Shown here: piece by piece, positions 1 through 7,532 of the stretch
Numbering within the stretch: the first letter of the stretch is position 1
Layout of the letters: each line of letters starts with the position of its first letter
Origin: Bacteroidales bacterium
GTDB lineage: Bacteria; Bacteroidota; Bacteroidia; Bacteroidales; Paludibacteraceae
Direction of reading: 5' to 3'
Length of the DNA: 9,210 bases
Assembly: GCA_900769555.1 (NCBI GenBank)
Contig: CAAGHA010000009.1
Location: forward strand, 1 to 9,210
Notes under the pieces: generated by a model
Databases searched by the model: none
What the model was told of the DNA's origin: nothing
The model's input: the letters and a program-made list of their open reading frames with translations, nothing else
Program-made: the position numbers and the translations under genes

Positions 1-217
1 CTGTTCTTGGCAAAAGGGTGCTATCGAAAACGCTAATAAACTAATTCGAAAATACATCCCTAAAAATGCAAATTTTGATAATTTTTCTAATGTGAAAATA
101 TTGAAAATCCAAAAAAAAATTAAACAGAAGACCTCGTGAAAAACTTAATTTTGAGGCTCCTGTTAAATGCTTTTTCAATTCTTTACTTTAATTTTGCATT
201 TGCTATTGGACTCTACA
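1..217 (+). mobile_element. 3' end of an IS30-family insertion sequence (partial)
   Basis: The window opens inside an insertion sequence: the first 191 bases encode the C-terminal end of an IS30-type transposase. The reading frame stops at 189-191, and the sequence at about 191-215 (ATTTTGCATTTGCTATTGGA and on) has the look of the terminal inverted repeats of Bacteroidetes IS30 elements. The left end lies outside the window, so the inverted repeat cannot be paired and the exact boundary is an estimate. Two direct copies of GACTCTACA (209-217 and 218-226) sit at the presumed end. One copy could belong to the element and the other to the flank, or they may be chance. Confidence 0.6.
2..191 (+). 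pseudogene. IS30-family transposase, C-terminal fragment with frameshift
   Basis: The frame starting at base 2 reads CSWQKGAIENANKLIRKYIP, the pattern seen near the C-terminus of IS30 transposases (W-x-K-G-x-x-E-N-x-N-x-L-I-R-x-Y-x-P). The Glu of this motif is the last residue of the DDE triad. The frame hits TGA at 137-139, just where the conserved N-R-R-P-R-E-K-L-N-F segment should begin. That segment is present intact one frame over (about 123-191) and ends at TAA 189-191. Removing one A from the run of nine A at 111-119 joins the two halves into an uninterrupted IS30-like C-terminus. The copy is therefore broken by a +1 indel, unless slippage on the A-run restores the frame or the base is a sequencing error. 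The N-terminal part is outside the window. Confidence 0.8.
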
Positions 218-261
218 GACTCTACAGGTTCTGTCCAAATTACTCTTTTTTGACGTTTTTG

Positions 262-292
262 TTTGAAAAGTTCCAATTAAATATTAAATTTG
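262..292 (+). promoter_or_regulatory. Bacteroidetes-type promoter for the phosphorylase gene
   Basis: TTTG at 262-265 is followed after 19 bp by TAAATTTG at 285-292. This matches the Bacteroides consensus (-33 TTTG, 19-21 bp, -7 TAnnTTTG) in every fixed position. Transcription would start near 299, giving a leader of about 50 nt before the ATG at 351. It is the only full consensus match I found in the non-coding gaps, so it probably drives the whole gene block. The surrounding stretch 218-350 holds no gene and is very A+T-rich. Confidence 0.65.
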
Positions 293-350
293 TCCGAATT
301 ATGTTTAAGAATTACAAATAATTATTAATATTAAAAACAATTTGAAACGT

Positions 351-2849
351 ATGAAATTCGGACATTTCGATGATCAACGTCGCGAGTACGTGATCACTAA
401 CCCACGCACTCCATGGCCGTGGATTAACTATTTGGGTAACGAAGATTTCTTCGGACTTATTTCTAATACTGCAGGTGGTTATGATTTTTACAAAGATGCA
501 AAATTCCGCCGTTTGACTCGTTACCGTTACAATGGTGTACCAATGGATGCGGGTGGACGTTACTTCTATATAAATGATAACGGTACTATTTGGAATCCGG
601 GTTGGAAACCAACTAAAACTGAACTTGACAAGTATGAATGTCGTCATGGTATGAACTATACCATCATTACGGGAGAAAAGAATGGCATCGAAGCTTCTGC
701 ATTGTTCTTTGTTCCGTTGAAAACTCATGCTGAGGTTACTAAGTTGACTCTTACAAACAAATCAAATGAAAAGAAGAACATCAAGTTATTCTCTTTCTTG
801 GAGTGGTGTTTGTGGAATGCTGCATCTGATATGGAGAATTTCCAACGTAACTTCTCTACCGGAGAAATTGAGGTGGATGGCTCTACTATTTATCATAAAA
901 CTGAGTATAAAGAGCGTCGCGACCATTATGCATTCTATGGCGTAAATACTCCAATTAACGGATTTGATACTGACCGCGAGTCATTCCTTGGTCTTTATAA
1001 TGGTTTTGATGAACCACAAGTAGTGGAGGCTGGAAAACCAAGCAATAGTGTTGCTATGGGATGGTCTCCAATCGCTTCTCATTATATCGAGGTGGAATTA
1101 AATCCTGGTGAAAGCAAAGATTATGTTTTCACTCTTGGTTATATCGAGATGGAACAAAACGAAAAGTTCCAAGCTACTACTCAAGAGGATATTAAGAAAA
1201 TTGTAGATGCCGGATTGAAAGTTTCTACTAAGGCTTCTCCTATTATCAATAAGGTGAAAGCGCAAGAGGTTCTTAAAAAATTTGATACTGCTGCTAAGGT
1301 AGATGCAGCATTTATGGAACTTCGTGCATATTGGGATAACTTGTTGAATATCTACACAGTTAACTCCGGAAATGATAAACTTGACCGTATGGTTAATATT
1401 TGGAACCAATACCAATGTATGATTACTTTCTGTTTCTCTCGTTCTGCTTCTTTCTTTGAAAGTGGTATCGGACGTGGTATGGGATTCCGCGATTCTAACC
1501 AAGACTTGGTTGGTTTCGTTCATCAAGTGCCTGAGCGTGCTCGTCAACGTATTATCGACATCGCTTCTACTCAGTTCCCTGATGGTGGATGCTATCACCA
1601 ATATCAACCGTTGACTAAACGTGGTAACAATGACATCGGTGGTGGTTTCAATGATGACCCAATGTGGTTGATCTTCGGTACTGTAGCATATATTAAGGAG
1701 TCTGGTGACTTTAGTATCTTGGATGAGCAAGTTCCATTCGATAATAAAGAGGGTTCTGAAGTTAGTTTGTTTGACCACTTGACTGTTTCATTCAACCATG
1801 TTGTCGAAAATCTTGGTCCGCACATGTTGCCTCTTATTGGTCGTGCCGATTGGAATGACTGCTTGAACTTGAACTGCTTCTCTTGGGATCCAAATGAGTC
1901 TTTCCAAACTACAGAAAATAATTCAGAAGGAAGCAAGGCTGAATCTTTGATGATTGCCGGACAATTTGTTGTTTATGGTCGTGATTATATTGAACTTTGC
2001 CGTCAAATTGGCAAAAACGATGAGGCTGCTCGCGCAGAAAAATTCGTTAACGATATGGTTGAGGCTGTTAAGAAACACGGATGGGATGGCGATTGGTACT
2101 TGCGTGCTTACGATTTCTATGGTAAGAAAGTGGGTAGCAAAGAGAACAAAGAGGCTAAAATCTTTATCGAGTCTCAAGGATGGTGTACTATGGCCGGAAT
2201 TGGTTTGGAAGAAGGTATGGTTAAGAAATCTTTGGACTCTGTTAAAGAGATGTTGGATTGTGAACATGGTATCGTTCTTAATAACCCTGCATTTACAGAA
2301 TATGTGGTTGAGTACGGAGAAATCTCTACTTATCCGGCAGGTTACAAAGAGAATGCGGGAATCTTCGCTCATAACAACCCTTGGGTAATTATTGGAGAAA
2401 CTGTTTTGGGTCGTGGTGATTATGCTTGGGAATATTACAAGAAGATTTGTCCTGCATACGTAGAGGAGAAGAACTCAGAATTGCATAAAGTAGAACCATA
2501 CGTATATGCACAGATGACAGCCGGTAAGGATGCTCGTAAACCGGGAGAGGCTAAAAACTCTTGGTTGACAGGAACTGCTGCTTGGAACTGGTATGCTATT
2601 ACTCAATTTATCTTGGGAGTAAAACCTGCTTATACAGGTTTGGAAGTAAATCCTTGTATTCCTGCTGATTGGAAAGGTTATAAGGTATCTCGTAAATTCC
2701 GTGGTGCTAATTACGAAATTGAAGTGAAGAACAATGGCGTAATGAAGGGAGTTAAAAAGTTGATTGTTAACGGTCAAGAAGTTGCCGGAAACATCATCCC
2801 TATGCAACCGGAAGGTTCAAACAATAAGGTTGAAGTTATAATGGGATAA
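351..2849 (+). CDS. Cellobiose phosphorylase (GH94)
   Basis: This 832-residue cytoplasmic enzyme is predicted to split cellobiose with phosphate into alpha-glucose 1-phosphate and glucose. It resembles the Cellulomonas gilvus enzyme (about 820 residues) from end to end, starting with MKFGHFDD and REYVIT. The order is an N-terminal beta-sandwich (about 1-270), a helical linker, an (alpha/alpha)6 barrel (about 310-750) and a small C-terminal beta domain. Visible motifs are FRDSNQDL, KRGNNDIGGGFNDDP, GRADWNDCLN with the predicted general acid Asp503, and the phosphate-binding candidates His674 (FAHNNPW) and Thr740-Gly741 (SWLTGTAAW). There is no signal peptide. I chose ATG 351 over the in-frame TTG at 342 because the family begins at MKFGHFDD. 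All of its roughly 31 Arg codons appear to be CGT or CGC, which suggests strong expression. It is first in the block, directly behind the promoter. Another GH94 disaccharide specificity is possible but less likely given the close match. Confidence 0.93.
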   Translation: MKFGHFDDQRREYVITNPRTPWPWINYLGNEDFFGLISNTAGGYDFYKDAKFRRLTRYRYNGVPMDAGGRYFYINDNGTIWNPGWKPTKTELDKYECRHGMNYTIITGEKNGIEASALFFVPLKTHAEVTKLTLTNKSNEKKNIKLFSFLEWCLWNAASDMENFQRNFSTGEIEVDGSTIYHKTEYKERRDHYAFYGVNTPINGFDTDRESFLGLYNGFDEPQVVEAGKPSNSVAMGWSPIASHYIEVELNPGESKDYVFTLGYIEMEQNEKFQATTQEDIKKIVDAGLKVSTKASPIINKVKAQEVLKKFDTAAKVDAAFMELRAYWDNLLNIYTVNSGNDKLDRMVNIWNQYQCMITFCFSRSASFFESGIGRGMGFRDSNQDLVGFVHQVPERARQRIIDIASTQFPDGGCYHQYQPLTKRGNNDIGGGFNDDPMWLIFGTVAYIKESGDFSILDEQVPFDNKEGSEVSLFDHLTVSFNHVVENLGPHMLPLIGRADWNDCLNLNCFSWDPNESFQTTENNSEGSKAESLMIAGQFVVYGRDYIELCRQIGKNDEAARAEKFVNDMVEAVKKHGWDGDWYLRAYDFYGKKVGSKENKEAKIFIESQGWCTMAGIGLEEGMVKKSLDSVKEMLDCEHGIVLNNPAFTEYVVEYGEISTYPAGYKENAGIFAHNNPWVIIGETVLGRGDYAWEYYKKICPAYVEEKNSELHKVEPYVYAQMTAGKDARKPGEAKNSWLTGTAAWNWYAITQFILGVKPAYTGLEVNPCIPADWKGYKVSRKFRGANYEIEVKNNGVMKGVKKLIVNGQEVAGNIIPMQPEGSNNKVEVIMG

Positions 2850-2872
2850 TCCCTCGTAAGAGTGGTGAGTTA

Positions 2873-2911
2873 AAGTCGGTGTGCAAAGTTTATATTTTGA
2901 TGCACCGACTT
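2873..2911 (+). promoter_or_regulatory. Intercistronic hairpin between GH94 and GH5 genes
   Basis: AAGTCGGTG (2873-2881) pairs perfectly with CACCGACTT (2903-2911). The stem can be extended inward by CAAA/TTTG with wobble pairs and one bulge. It lies 23 bp after the stop codon of the GH94 gene and 45 bp before the GH5 start. No T-run follows directly (the next bases are ATCTTGCAG), so it is not a standard terminator. A role in mRNA processing or in protecting the 3' end of the upstream message is plausible but is inference. Confidence 0.6.
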
Positions 2912-2956
2912 ATCTTGCAGAATATATACATTAGTTTTTTAATTTATTTTTTGAGA

Positions 2957-4213
2957 ATGAAAAAGGTTTTATTAGGATTAGTAACATTGGCATTTTTTGC
3001 CCTTTCATCTTGTAAGCAAGATGCGACAAAACAGGCCGCTTCTACTGCGGATTCTGTAGCATCTGTTGCAACAGAGAGTAAGTATGTTTATCCGGAAGGA
3101 TCTCCGGTGGCTAAGTATGGTAAACTTAAAGTTAAACATTTGCAATTGTGTGATCAATATGGCGTTCCTGTTCAGTTGGCAGGTTTGAGTACAATGGGTT
3201 GGCAATGGTGTGGCGATTGCTACAACAGAGAATCCATCGAAGCAATGAAAAATGATTGGAATATCAATATTCTTCGTTTAGCAATGTATGTTGAGGAGGG
3301 TGGTTACAATACAACTCCTGAAGCTACATTCAATAAGTTGTGCGAAATGATTGATATTTGTGGAGAGTTGGGTATCTATTGTATCGTGGATTGGCATATT
3401 TTGACTCCTGGAAATCCGTTGGCAGAATGCTATTCCGGTGCGAAAGATTTCTTCCAAAGAGTCTCTTCTAAATACGCAGGTGCTGACCACGTGTTGTATG
3501 AGTTGTGCAACGAGCCAAATAACTGCCAAGAGAAGAACAACCCTGAAAAACCTTGGGAGTGTACAAGAGAAGAAAATGTGACTTGGGATATGATTGCTGA
3601 GTATGCTAATGGTATTATTCCTCTTATCCATGCAAATGCTGATAGTGTTGGCGCTCCTCACCCAATCATCATTGTTGGTACTCCTCAATGGTGCCAATTG
3701 GTTGATGCTTCTTTGAAAGAGGGGATGTATCAAGGTAATGGAAAAGACCTAAGCGATCCGTTGCCTGCTCGTGATGCACGTTTGAAGTATGACAACATCA
3801 TGTACACATTCCACTTCTATGCTTTGGAGCATAAGGAAAGTGTGGATGATAAACCGGGATACTACAATTTCTACTCATATATGTATGATGTCTTGAATAC
3901 CCTTCCGGTATTCTGTACAGAATATGGAGTGACATTTGCTGATGGTGATAGAGGAATTGATTTGGAACGTACTGATAAATGGTTGTTGATGTTCCAAGGA
4001 AATAACGCAGGAAAGCAAATTGTAAGTCATTGTAACTGGAGTTTCTCAGACAATGAGCGTCTTTCTTCTGCATTGGTTCCGGGTGCTTGCGCTCGCAAGG
4101 AGTGGAACAATGTGACTACTTCCGGAGAGTATGTAAAGAAAGTACTTAAGGTTATTAATACGGGAGCTGAAGATACTACTGTATTGAAACCATCTAATTT
4201 GTATGTAAAGTAA
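2957..4213 (+). CDS. GH5 endo-beta-1,4-glucanase-like lipoprotein
   Basis: This 418-residue exported enzyme probably cuts internal beta-1,4 bonds in cellulose or a mixed or modified beta-glucan. Residues 1-19 form a lipoprotein signal peptide (MKK start, hydrophobic core, lipobox LSSC with Cys19). Next come a short polar linker and a GH5 barrel from about residue 45. The opening (LCDQYGVPVQLAGLSTMGWQW, then ILRLAMYVEEGGY) resembles subfamily 2 cellulases. The acid/base is Glu186 in LCNEPN and the nucleophile is Glu322 in FCTEYG; the conserved VDWHIL and FHFYA motifs are also present. There is no carbohydrate-binding module. ATG 2957 is preferred to the in-frame GTG at 2879, because the signal peptide starts at 2957 and the longer form would run through a hairpin. 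The residues after Cys19 (KQD) are only a weak match to the surface-export signal of Bacteroidetes lipoproteins, so inner-face versus outer-face anchoring is open. Mannanase or other GH5 activity cannot be excluded. Confidence 0.88.
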   Translation: MKKVLLGLVTLAFFALSSCKQDATKQAASTADSVASVATESKYVYPEGSPVAKYGKLKVKHLQLCDQYGVPVQLAGLSTMGWQWCGDCYNRESIEAMKNDWNINILRLAMYVEEGGYNTTPEATFNKLCEMIDICGELGIYCIVDWHILTPGNPLAECYSGAKDFFQRVSSKYAGADHVLYELCNEPNNCQEKNNPEKPWECTREENVTWDMIAEYANGIIPLIHANADSVGAPHPIIIVGTPQWCQLVDASLKEGMYQGNGKDLSDPLPARDARLKYDNIMYTFHFYALEHKESVDDKPGYYNFYSYMYDVLNTLPVFCTEYGVTFADGDRGIDLERTDKWLLMFQGNNAGKQIVSHCNWSFSDNERLSSALVPGACARKEWNNVTTSGEYVKKVLKVINTGAEDTTVLKPSNLYVK

Positions 4214-4220
4214 TAAAGAG

Positions 4221-4269
4221 TGGGAGAGGGATTGTATCTGCTGATACGCCTCCTTCTCCTATTTTTTTT
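4221..4269 (+). terminator. Intrinsic terminator-like hairpin between GH5 and GH3 genes
   Basis: Bases 4223-4231 (GGAGAGGGA) pair with 4251-4259 (TCCTTCTCC), with one G-T wobble. A small internal loop follows, then a perfect GTATC/GATAC stem (4234-4238 and 4243-4247) closed by TGCT. Eight T at 4262-4269 follow at once. This is a textbook intrinsic terminator, 7 bp after the GH5 stop codon. Only 13 bp separate the T-run from the GH3 start codon, leaving no room for a separate promoter in between. It may lower expression of the downstream genes instead of ending transcription fully. Confidence 0.8.
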
Positions 4270-4282
4270 GAAAATCAAGAAT

Positions 4283-6037
4283 ATGAAAAACTATAAATTA
4301 AAGTCTTTTGGCTTGATTGCATTGGCAACTATTGCTTTTTGTCAGTGTTCAACTTCAAATGAAAAACCGGAGGCAGCTAATTCAGAAAAGTTTGAATTTG
4401 TTGCTAAAGATACTACGTGGAAAACACTAAGTGTCCGTGAAAAAATCGGACAAACTATGATGGTGGAGGCAAGATACTTAGACCATTTGAATGTGGGAGA
4501 AGGAAATATGTCTCAATTTATGGAGAAATACCCTATTGGAAGTTTTTTCATACCTAGTTGGTACTATAGGGAAAACGGAAATGGAGATACAGAAGGTTTG
4601 ATTGCAAAAGCTATTAAAGATTATAATTCAGCTGCAAAATATCCTATTCTTTTCTCAGAAGATTTTGAGAGAGGTATGGGTGAAACCTATCCTAAATATT
4701 CACATCTGCCGGCAGAAATGGCATTAGGGGCTGCCAATGACGAAGATTTGGCTTACGCTCTTGGTAAGTCTATCGCAATGGAGTCTAAAGAGATGGGCTT
4801 CAACTGGTTGCTTCATCCTGTATGCGACCTAAATATGAATCCACTTCAGGAGTTGGTTATCGAACGTTCGGTTTCTGACAGTGTAGAGTTGGCTATTCCT
4901 TTGCTTAAACAACAAATCAAGGGGATGCACGATCAAAATGTCATTTCAACTGTTAAGCACTTCCCCGGTGATGGTGTGACAATGCGCAATCAGCACTTGG
5001 TTACAACTGCCAATAGTTTGAGCGAAAAAGAGTGGAGAGCCACTTTCGGAAAATTGTTCCAAGAGTTGATAAATGATGGAGCTGCTACCATTATGGTGGG
5101 ACACATTCAGTTGCCATTCTATCAAAAGGAGAAGATTAATGGATTGTTACCGCCTGCAACACTTTCAAAGGAGTTGATGGTTGATTTGTTGAAGGGAGAA
5201 ATGGGCTTCAAGGGCGTAATCATCACAGATGCTTTGAATATGGGAGGTTGCGCAGGATATTATCCTAATGAATTGGAGGTTTCTGTACAATGTTTTGTAG
5301 CAGGTGCTGATGTTGTCCTTTGGCCATCTTTGGCTTATATGGATACAATTGAAGCGCGTATCAACAGAGGAGAAATTCCGATGTCTCGTTTGGATGATGC
5401 AGTAGAAAGAGTTTGGGCTTTGCGTGAACGTTTTAATTTCTTACAAAAGTCAGATTCTTTGTTTACTGAAATGTCGCAAGCAGATAAAGATTTTGTATTT
5501 GAGACCGGAACAAATCTTGCAGAAAAGGCTGTGACATTGTTGGAAGACCGTAATGGAGATATCCCATTATCCCCAGAGAAAAGCAAGAAGATATTGCTTA
5601 TGCCTATCAGTTATCATGATAAAGGAAAGACTTTTGAATTTACGAAAAATGAATTGGAAAAACGCGGGTTTGAGGTAGATATGATGGTTAATCCGCACTT
5701 CTATCAATGGGGGTGGAGAATAGATTCATTGTACACATACGACAAGGTGTTTATCTGTTTCGAAAATAGATATTTTAATCCGTTAGGAACACCTTTCTTT
5801 AAAGAGCATGAAGCATTTGGTGTGTGGACAGCCAATATGTTGGATATTAACAAGCGAATTGCTGTATCATATAGCAATCCGTTCTTGACAGAATTTTATG
5901 AGGGTGTTGTTCCTTTGAAAGTAAATGCATATAGTTGTGATACTTTCTCACAGAGAGCTGTCGTGAAAGCGCTATGTGGAGAGATTCCTTTTGTCGGAAA
6001 ATCTCCTGTTAAATTGAATCCTGAAGAGTTGAAATAA
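4283..6037 (+). CDS. GH3 family exported hydrolase, NagZ-like subgroup
   Basis: This 584-residue protein has an N-terminal export signal (residues 1-22). Its Cys20 and Cys22 (AFCQCSTS) suggest a lipoprotein, but the lipobox is not canonical. The GH3 barrel runs from about residue 45 to 400: REKIGQTMM at the start, FSEDFERG, then KHFPGDG (225-231), NQH (236-238), and the nucleophile Asp316 in IITDALNM. A smaller alpha/beta C-terminal domain follows (about 430-584). In NagZ-type enzymes an Asp-x-His pair in the KHFPG loop serves as acid/base; here the Asp position is Asn236, while His238 is kept. Substrate is uncertain. Its place between a cellulase and sugar transporters favours a role on beta-glucan fragments, whereas the NagZ relationship would suggest beta-N-acetylhexosaminides. 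ATG 4283 is chosen over GTG 4220 because the signal peptide begins there and the longer form would span the terminator. The next gene starts 17 bp downstream, so these two are surely cotranscribed. Confidence 0.82.
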   Translation: MKNYKLKSFGLIALATIAFCQCSTSNEKPEAANSEKFEFVAKDTTWKTLSVREKIGQTMMVEARYLDHLNVGEGNMSQFMEKYPIGSFFIPSWYYRENGNGDTEGLIAKAIKDYNSAAKYPILFSEDFERGMGETYPKYSHLPAEMALGAANDEDLAYALGKSIAMESKEMGFNWLLHPVCDLNMNPLQELVIERSVSDSVELAIPLLKQQIKGMHDQNVISTVKHFPGDGVTMRNQHLVTTANSLSEKEWRATFGKLFQELINDGAATIMVGHIQLPFYQKEKINGLLPPATLSKELMVDLLKGEMGFKGVIITDALNMGGCAGYYPNELEVSVQCFVAGADVVLWPSLAYMDTIEARINRGEIPMSRLDDAVERVWALRERFNFLQKSDSLFTEMSQADKDFVFETGTNLAEKAVTLLEDRNGDIPLSPEKSKKILLMPISYHDKGKTFEFTKNELEKRGFEVDMMVNPHFYQWGWRIDSLYTYDKVFICFENRYFNPLGTPFFKEHEAFGVWTANMLDINKRIAVSYSNPFLTEFYEGVVPLKVNAYSCDTFSQRAVVKALCGEIPFVGKSPVKLNPEELK

Positions 6038-6054
6038 CTTTTAAATTATATACA

Positions 6055-7491
6055 ATGGAAAATAATCAAAAATTATCAGTTTTAGAGAAGACTTCTTATG
6101 GAGTAGGAGACTTGGCATGTAATCTCTTTTGGGGATTGATATGTATGGCCACTGTTTTCTACACAGATTACTTTGGCCTTGATGCCGGAGTAGCAGGAAC
6201 AATGATTCTTATTGTTTCGTGTTTGGATATTGCATTTGACGTAATTATCGGAGCAGTAGCAGATAGAAAGAAAACTCGTTGGGGACGTTTCCGTCCTTGG
6301 ATTCTTTTCGGAGTAGTTCCGTTCTGTATCATCGGTTATTTAACTTTTTACACTCCGGATTTCAATGATGCCGGCAAGATTTTTTATGCCTCTTTGACAT
6401 TCTTCTTGTTCCGTATTATGTATTCGGTTGTTAATGTTCCTTACGGTGCATTGATGGGTGTTATTTCTGCCGATCCTAAAGAGAGAACAGCTGTTTCTGC
6501 CTATAGAAATATCTGTGCGCAAATCGGTTGTATCTTTAGTTACGGTTTCGTATTTACTATCGTTCGTACTATCCAAGATTCTATGGAGTGTTCCGGACAA
6601 GAAGCATTCGCTACAACAGCGTTGATTTATGCAATTGCTGTGCTTGTATTATTATTATGTACATTCTTTTTCACTCGTGAGAGAGTTGAGCCTGTTAAAG
6701 AAGAACAGAGTAAACTTTCTGAGGATGTAAAAGACTTGGTTAACAATAAACCTTGGATTATGCTCTCTATTGCAGGTATTGCGATGTTGTTCTTTGTTTT
6801 TGTTCACAACGGATTAATTCCTTTTTATGCAAAATACTGTATCGCAGATTCTGTTGTTAATGCTAATGGAGAAACAGAGTTTGTTGTAACAGGTAAATTA
6901 TTTGGATTTGATTTGAATTGGGAACTTGTTTCTACGCTATTGTTGTCAATTGGTTCTATTGTTACTATCTTAGGAACTTTGTTGATTCAAATCGTTGTTG
7001 CTAAATTTGGGAAGAAACCAACTTGGATTGGATGTTTTATATTGGCTTCTATTTTGTCTATTGCTTTCTTGTTTGTTGATAAAACTAGCATTGGAACTAT
7101 TATTATCTTAAACATCCTCTTCACTTTGTGTATCGGACCTTCAGGATACATTATGTGGAGTATGTATGCTGATGTTGCGGATAATGCCGAAGTAGAGACC
7201 GGTCGCCGTGCGACAGGTTTGATTTATTCATCTGCTACTATGGCTCAAAAATTAGGTCAAGCTTTAGCTAATTCAATTCCGGCTTATGCCTTGGCATTCA
7301 TTGGTTTTGAAGCGAATATTAAGTTAAGCGATGATATTATTTCTTCGTTGGGTAGTATGTTTGCTTTGTTGCCTTTGGTAGGAGCTGTAATCGGAATAGT
7401 TTCTCTTTTATGTTATAATATAGATGAAAAGAAGATTGAAGAGAACTCTCGTATCTTGGCCGAAATGAAAGCAAAGAAAGAGAATATTTAG
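6055..7491 (+). CDS. GPH-family sugar:cation symporter (first copy)
   Basis: This 478-residue inner-membrane protein of the major facilitator superfamily has about 12 hydrophobic segments. It belongs to the glycoside-pentoside-hexuronide:cation symporters (TC 2.A.2), the group of melibiose and xyloside carriers. The marks are an N-terminal LEKTSYGVGDLA helix, the GAVADRKKTRWGRFRPWIL loop after helix 2 (about residues 63-82), NVPYGALMGVIS and SAYRN near residues 124-150, and the C-terminal MWSMYADVADNAEVETGRRA loop. The family usually couples sugar uptake to Na+ or H+. It directly follows the GH3 gene with a 17-bp gap and no terminator. Because a cytoplasmic cellobiose phosphorylase is encoded in the same block, cellobiose is the most likely substrate (inference). 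Its Arg codons at the conserved loop are mostly CGT, unlike the second copy. Confidence 0.9.
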   Translation: MENNQKLSVLEKTSYGVGDLACNLFWGLICMATVFYTDYFGLDAGVAGTMILIVSCLDIAFDVIIGAVADRKKTRWGRFRPWILFGVVPFCIIGYLTFYTPDFNDAGKIFYASLTFFLFRIMYSVVNVPYGALMGVISADPKERTAVSAYRNICAQIGCIFSYGFVFTIVRTIQDSMECSGQEAFATTALIYAIAVLVLLLCTFFFTRERVEPVKEEQSKLSEDVKDLVNNKPWIMLSIAGIAMLFFVFVHNGLIPFYAKYCIADSVVNANGETEFVVTGKLFGFDLNWELVSTLLLSIGSIVTILGTLLIQIVVAKFGKKPTWIGCFILASILSIAFLFVDKTSIGTIIILNILFTLCIGPSGYIMWSMYADVADNAEVETGRRATGLIYSSATMAQKLGQALANSIPAYALAFIGFEANIKLSDDIISSLGSMFALLPLVGAVIGIVSLLCYNIDEKKIEENSRILAEMKAKKENI

Positions 7492-7499
7492 CAGGTTAT

Positions 7500-7532
7500 A
7501 GTGGTGTTGACTATTGTCAGCACCACTTTTTT
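7500..7532 (+). terminator. Intrinsic terminator-like hairpin between the two symporter genes
   Basis: AGTGGTGTTGAC (7500-7511) pairs with GTCAGCACCACT (7516-7527) over 12 bp with a single T-G wobble. The loop is TATT and a run of six T (7527-7532) follows. It lies 8 bp after the stop codon of the first symporter gene and 40 bp before the ATG of the second. It should at least weaken transcription into the second transporter gene. Confidence 0.85.

Noticed and set aside
136..321. Small open frame of 61 codons with a hydrophobic start
   Set aside because: Its GTG start is inside the transposase remnant and it runs through the IS end and the promoter. The composition is just A+T-rich DNA read in an open frame.
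1098..1778. Long open frame on the minus strand inside the GH94 gene
   Set aside because: It is a shadow of the well-supported GH94 coding sequence and shows no recognisable protein motif.
2879..2956. In-frame upstream extension of the GH5 gene from GTG 2879
   Set aside because: It runs through the hairpin and gives a second hydrophobic stretch before a perfect lipoprotein signal peptide. The ATG at 2957 is the sensible start.
4220..4282. In-frame upstream extension of the GH3 gene
   Set aside because: It is the terminator stem and T-run translated by chance; the signal peptide begins at ATG 4283.
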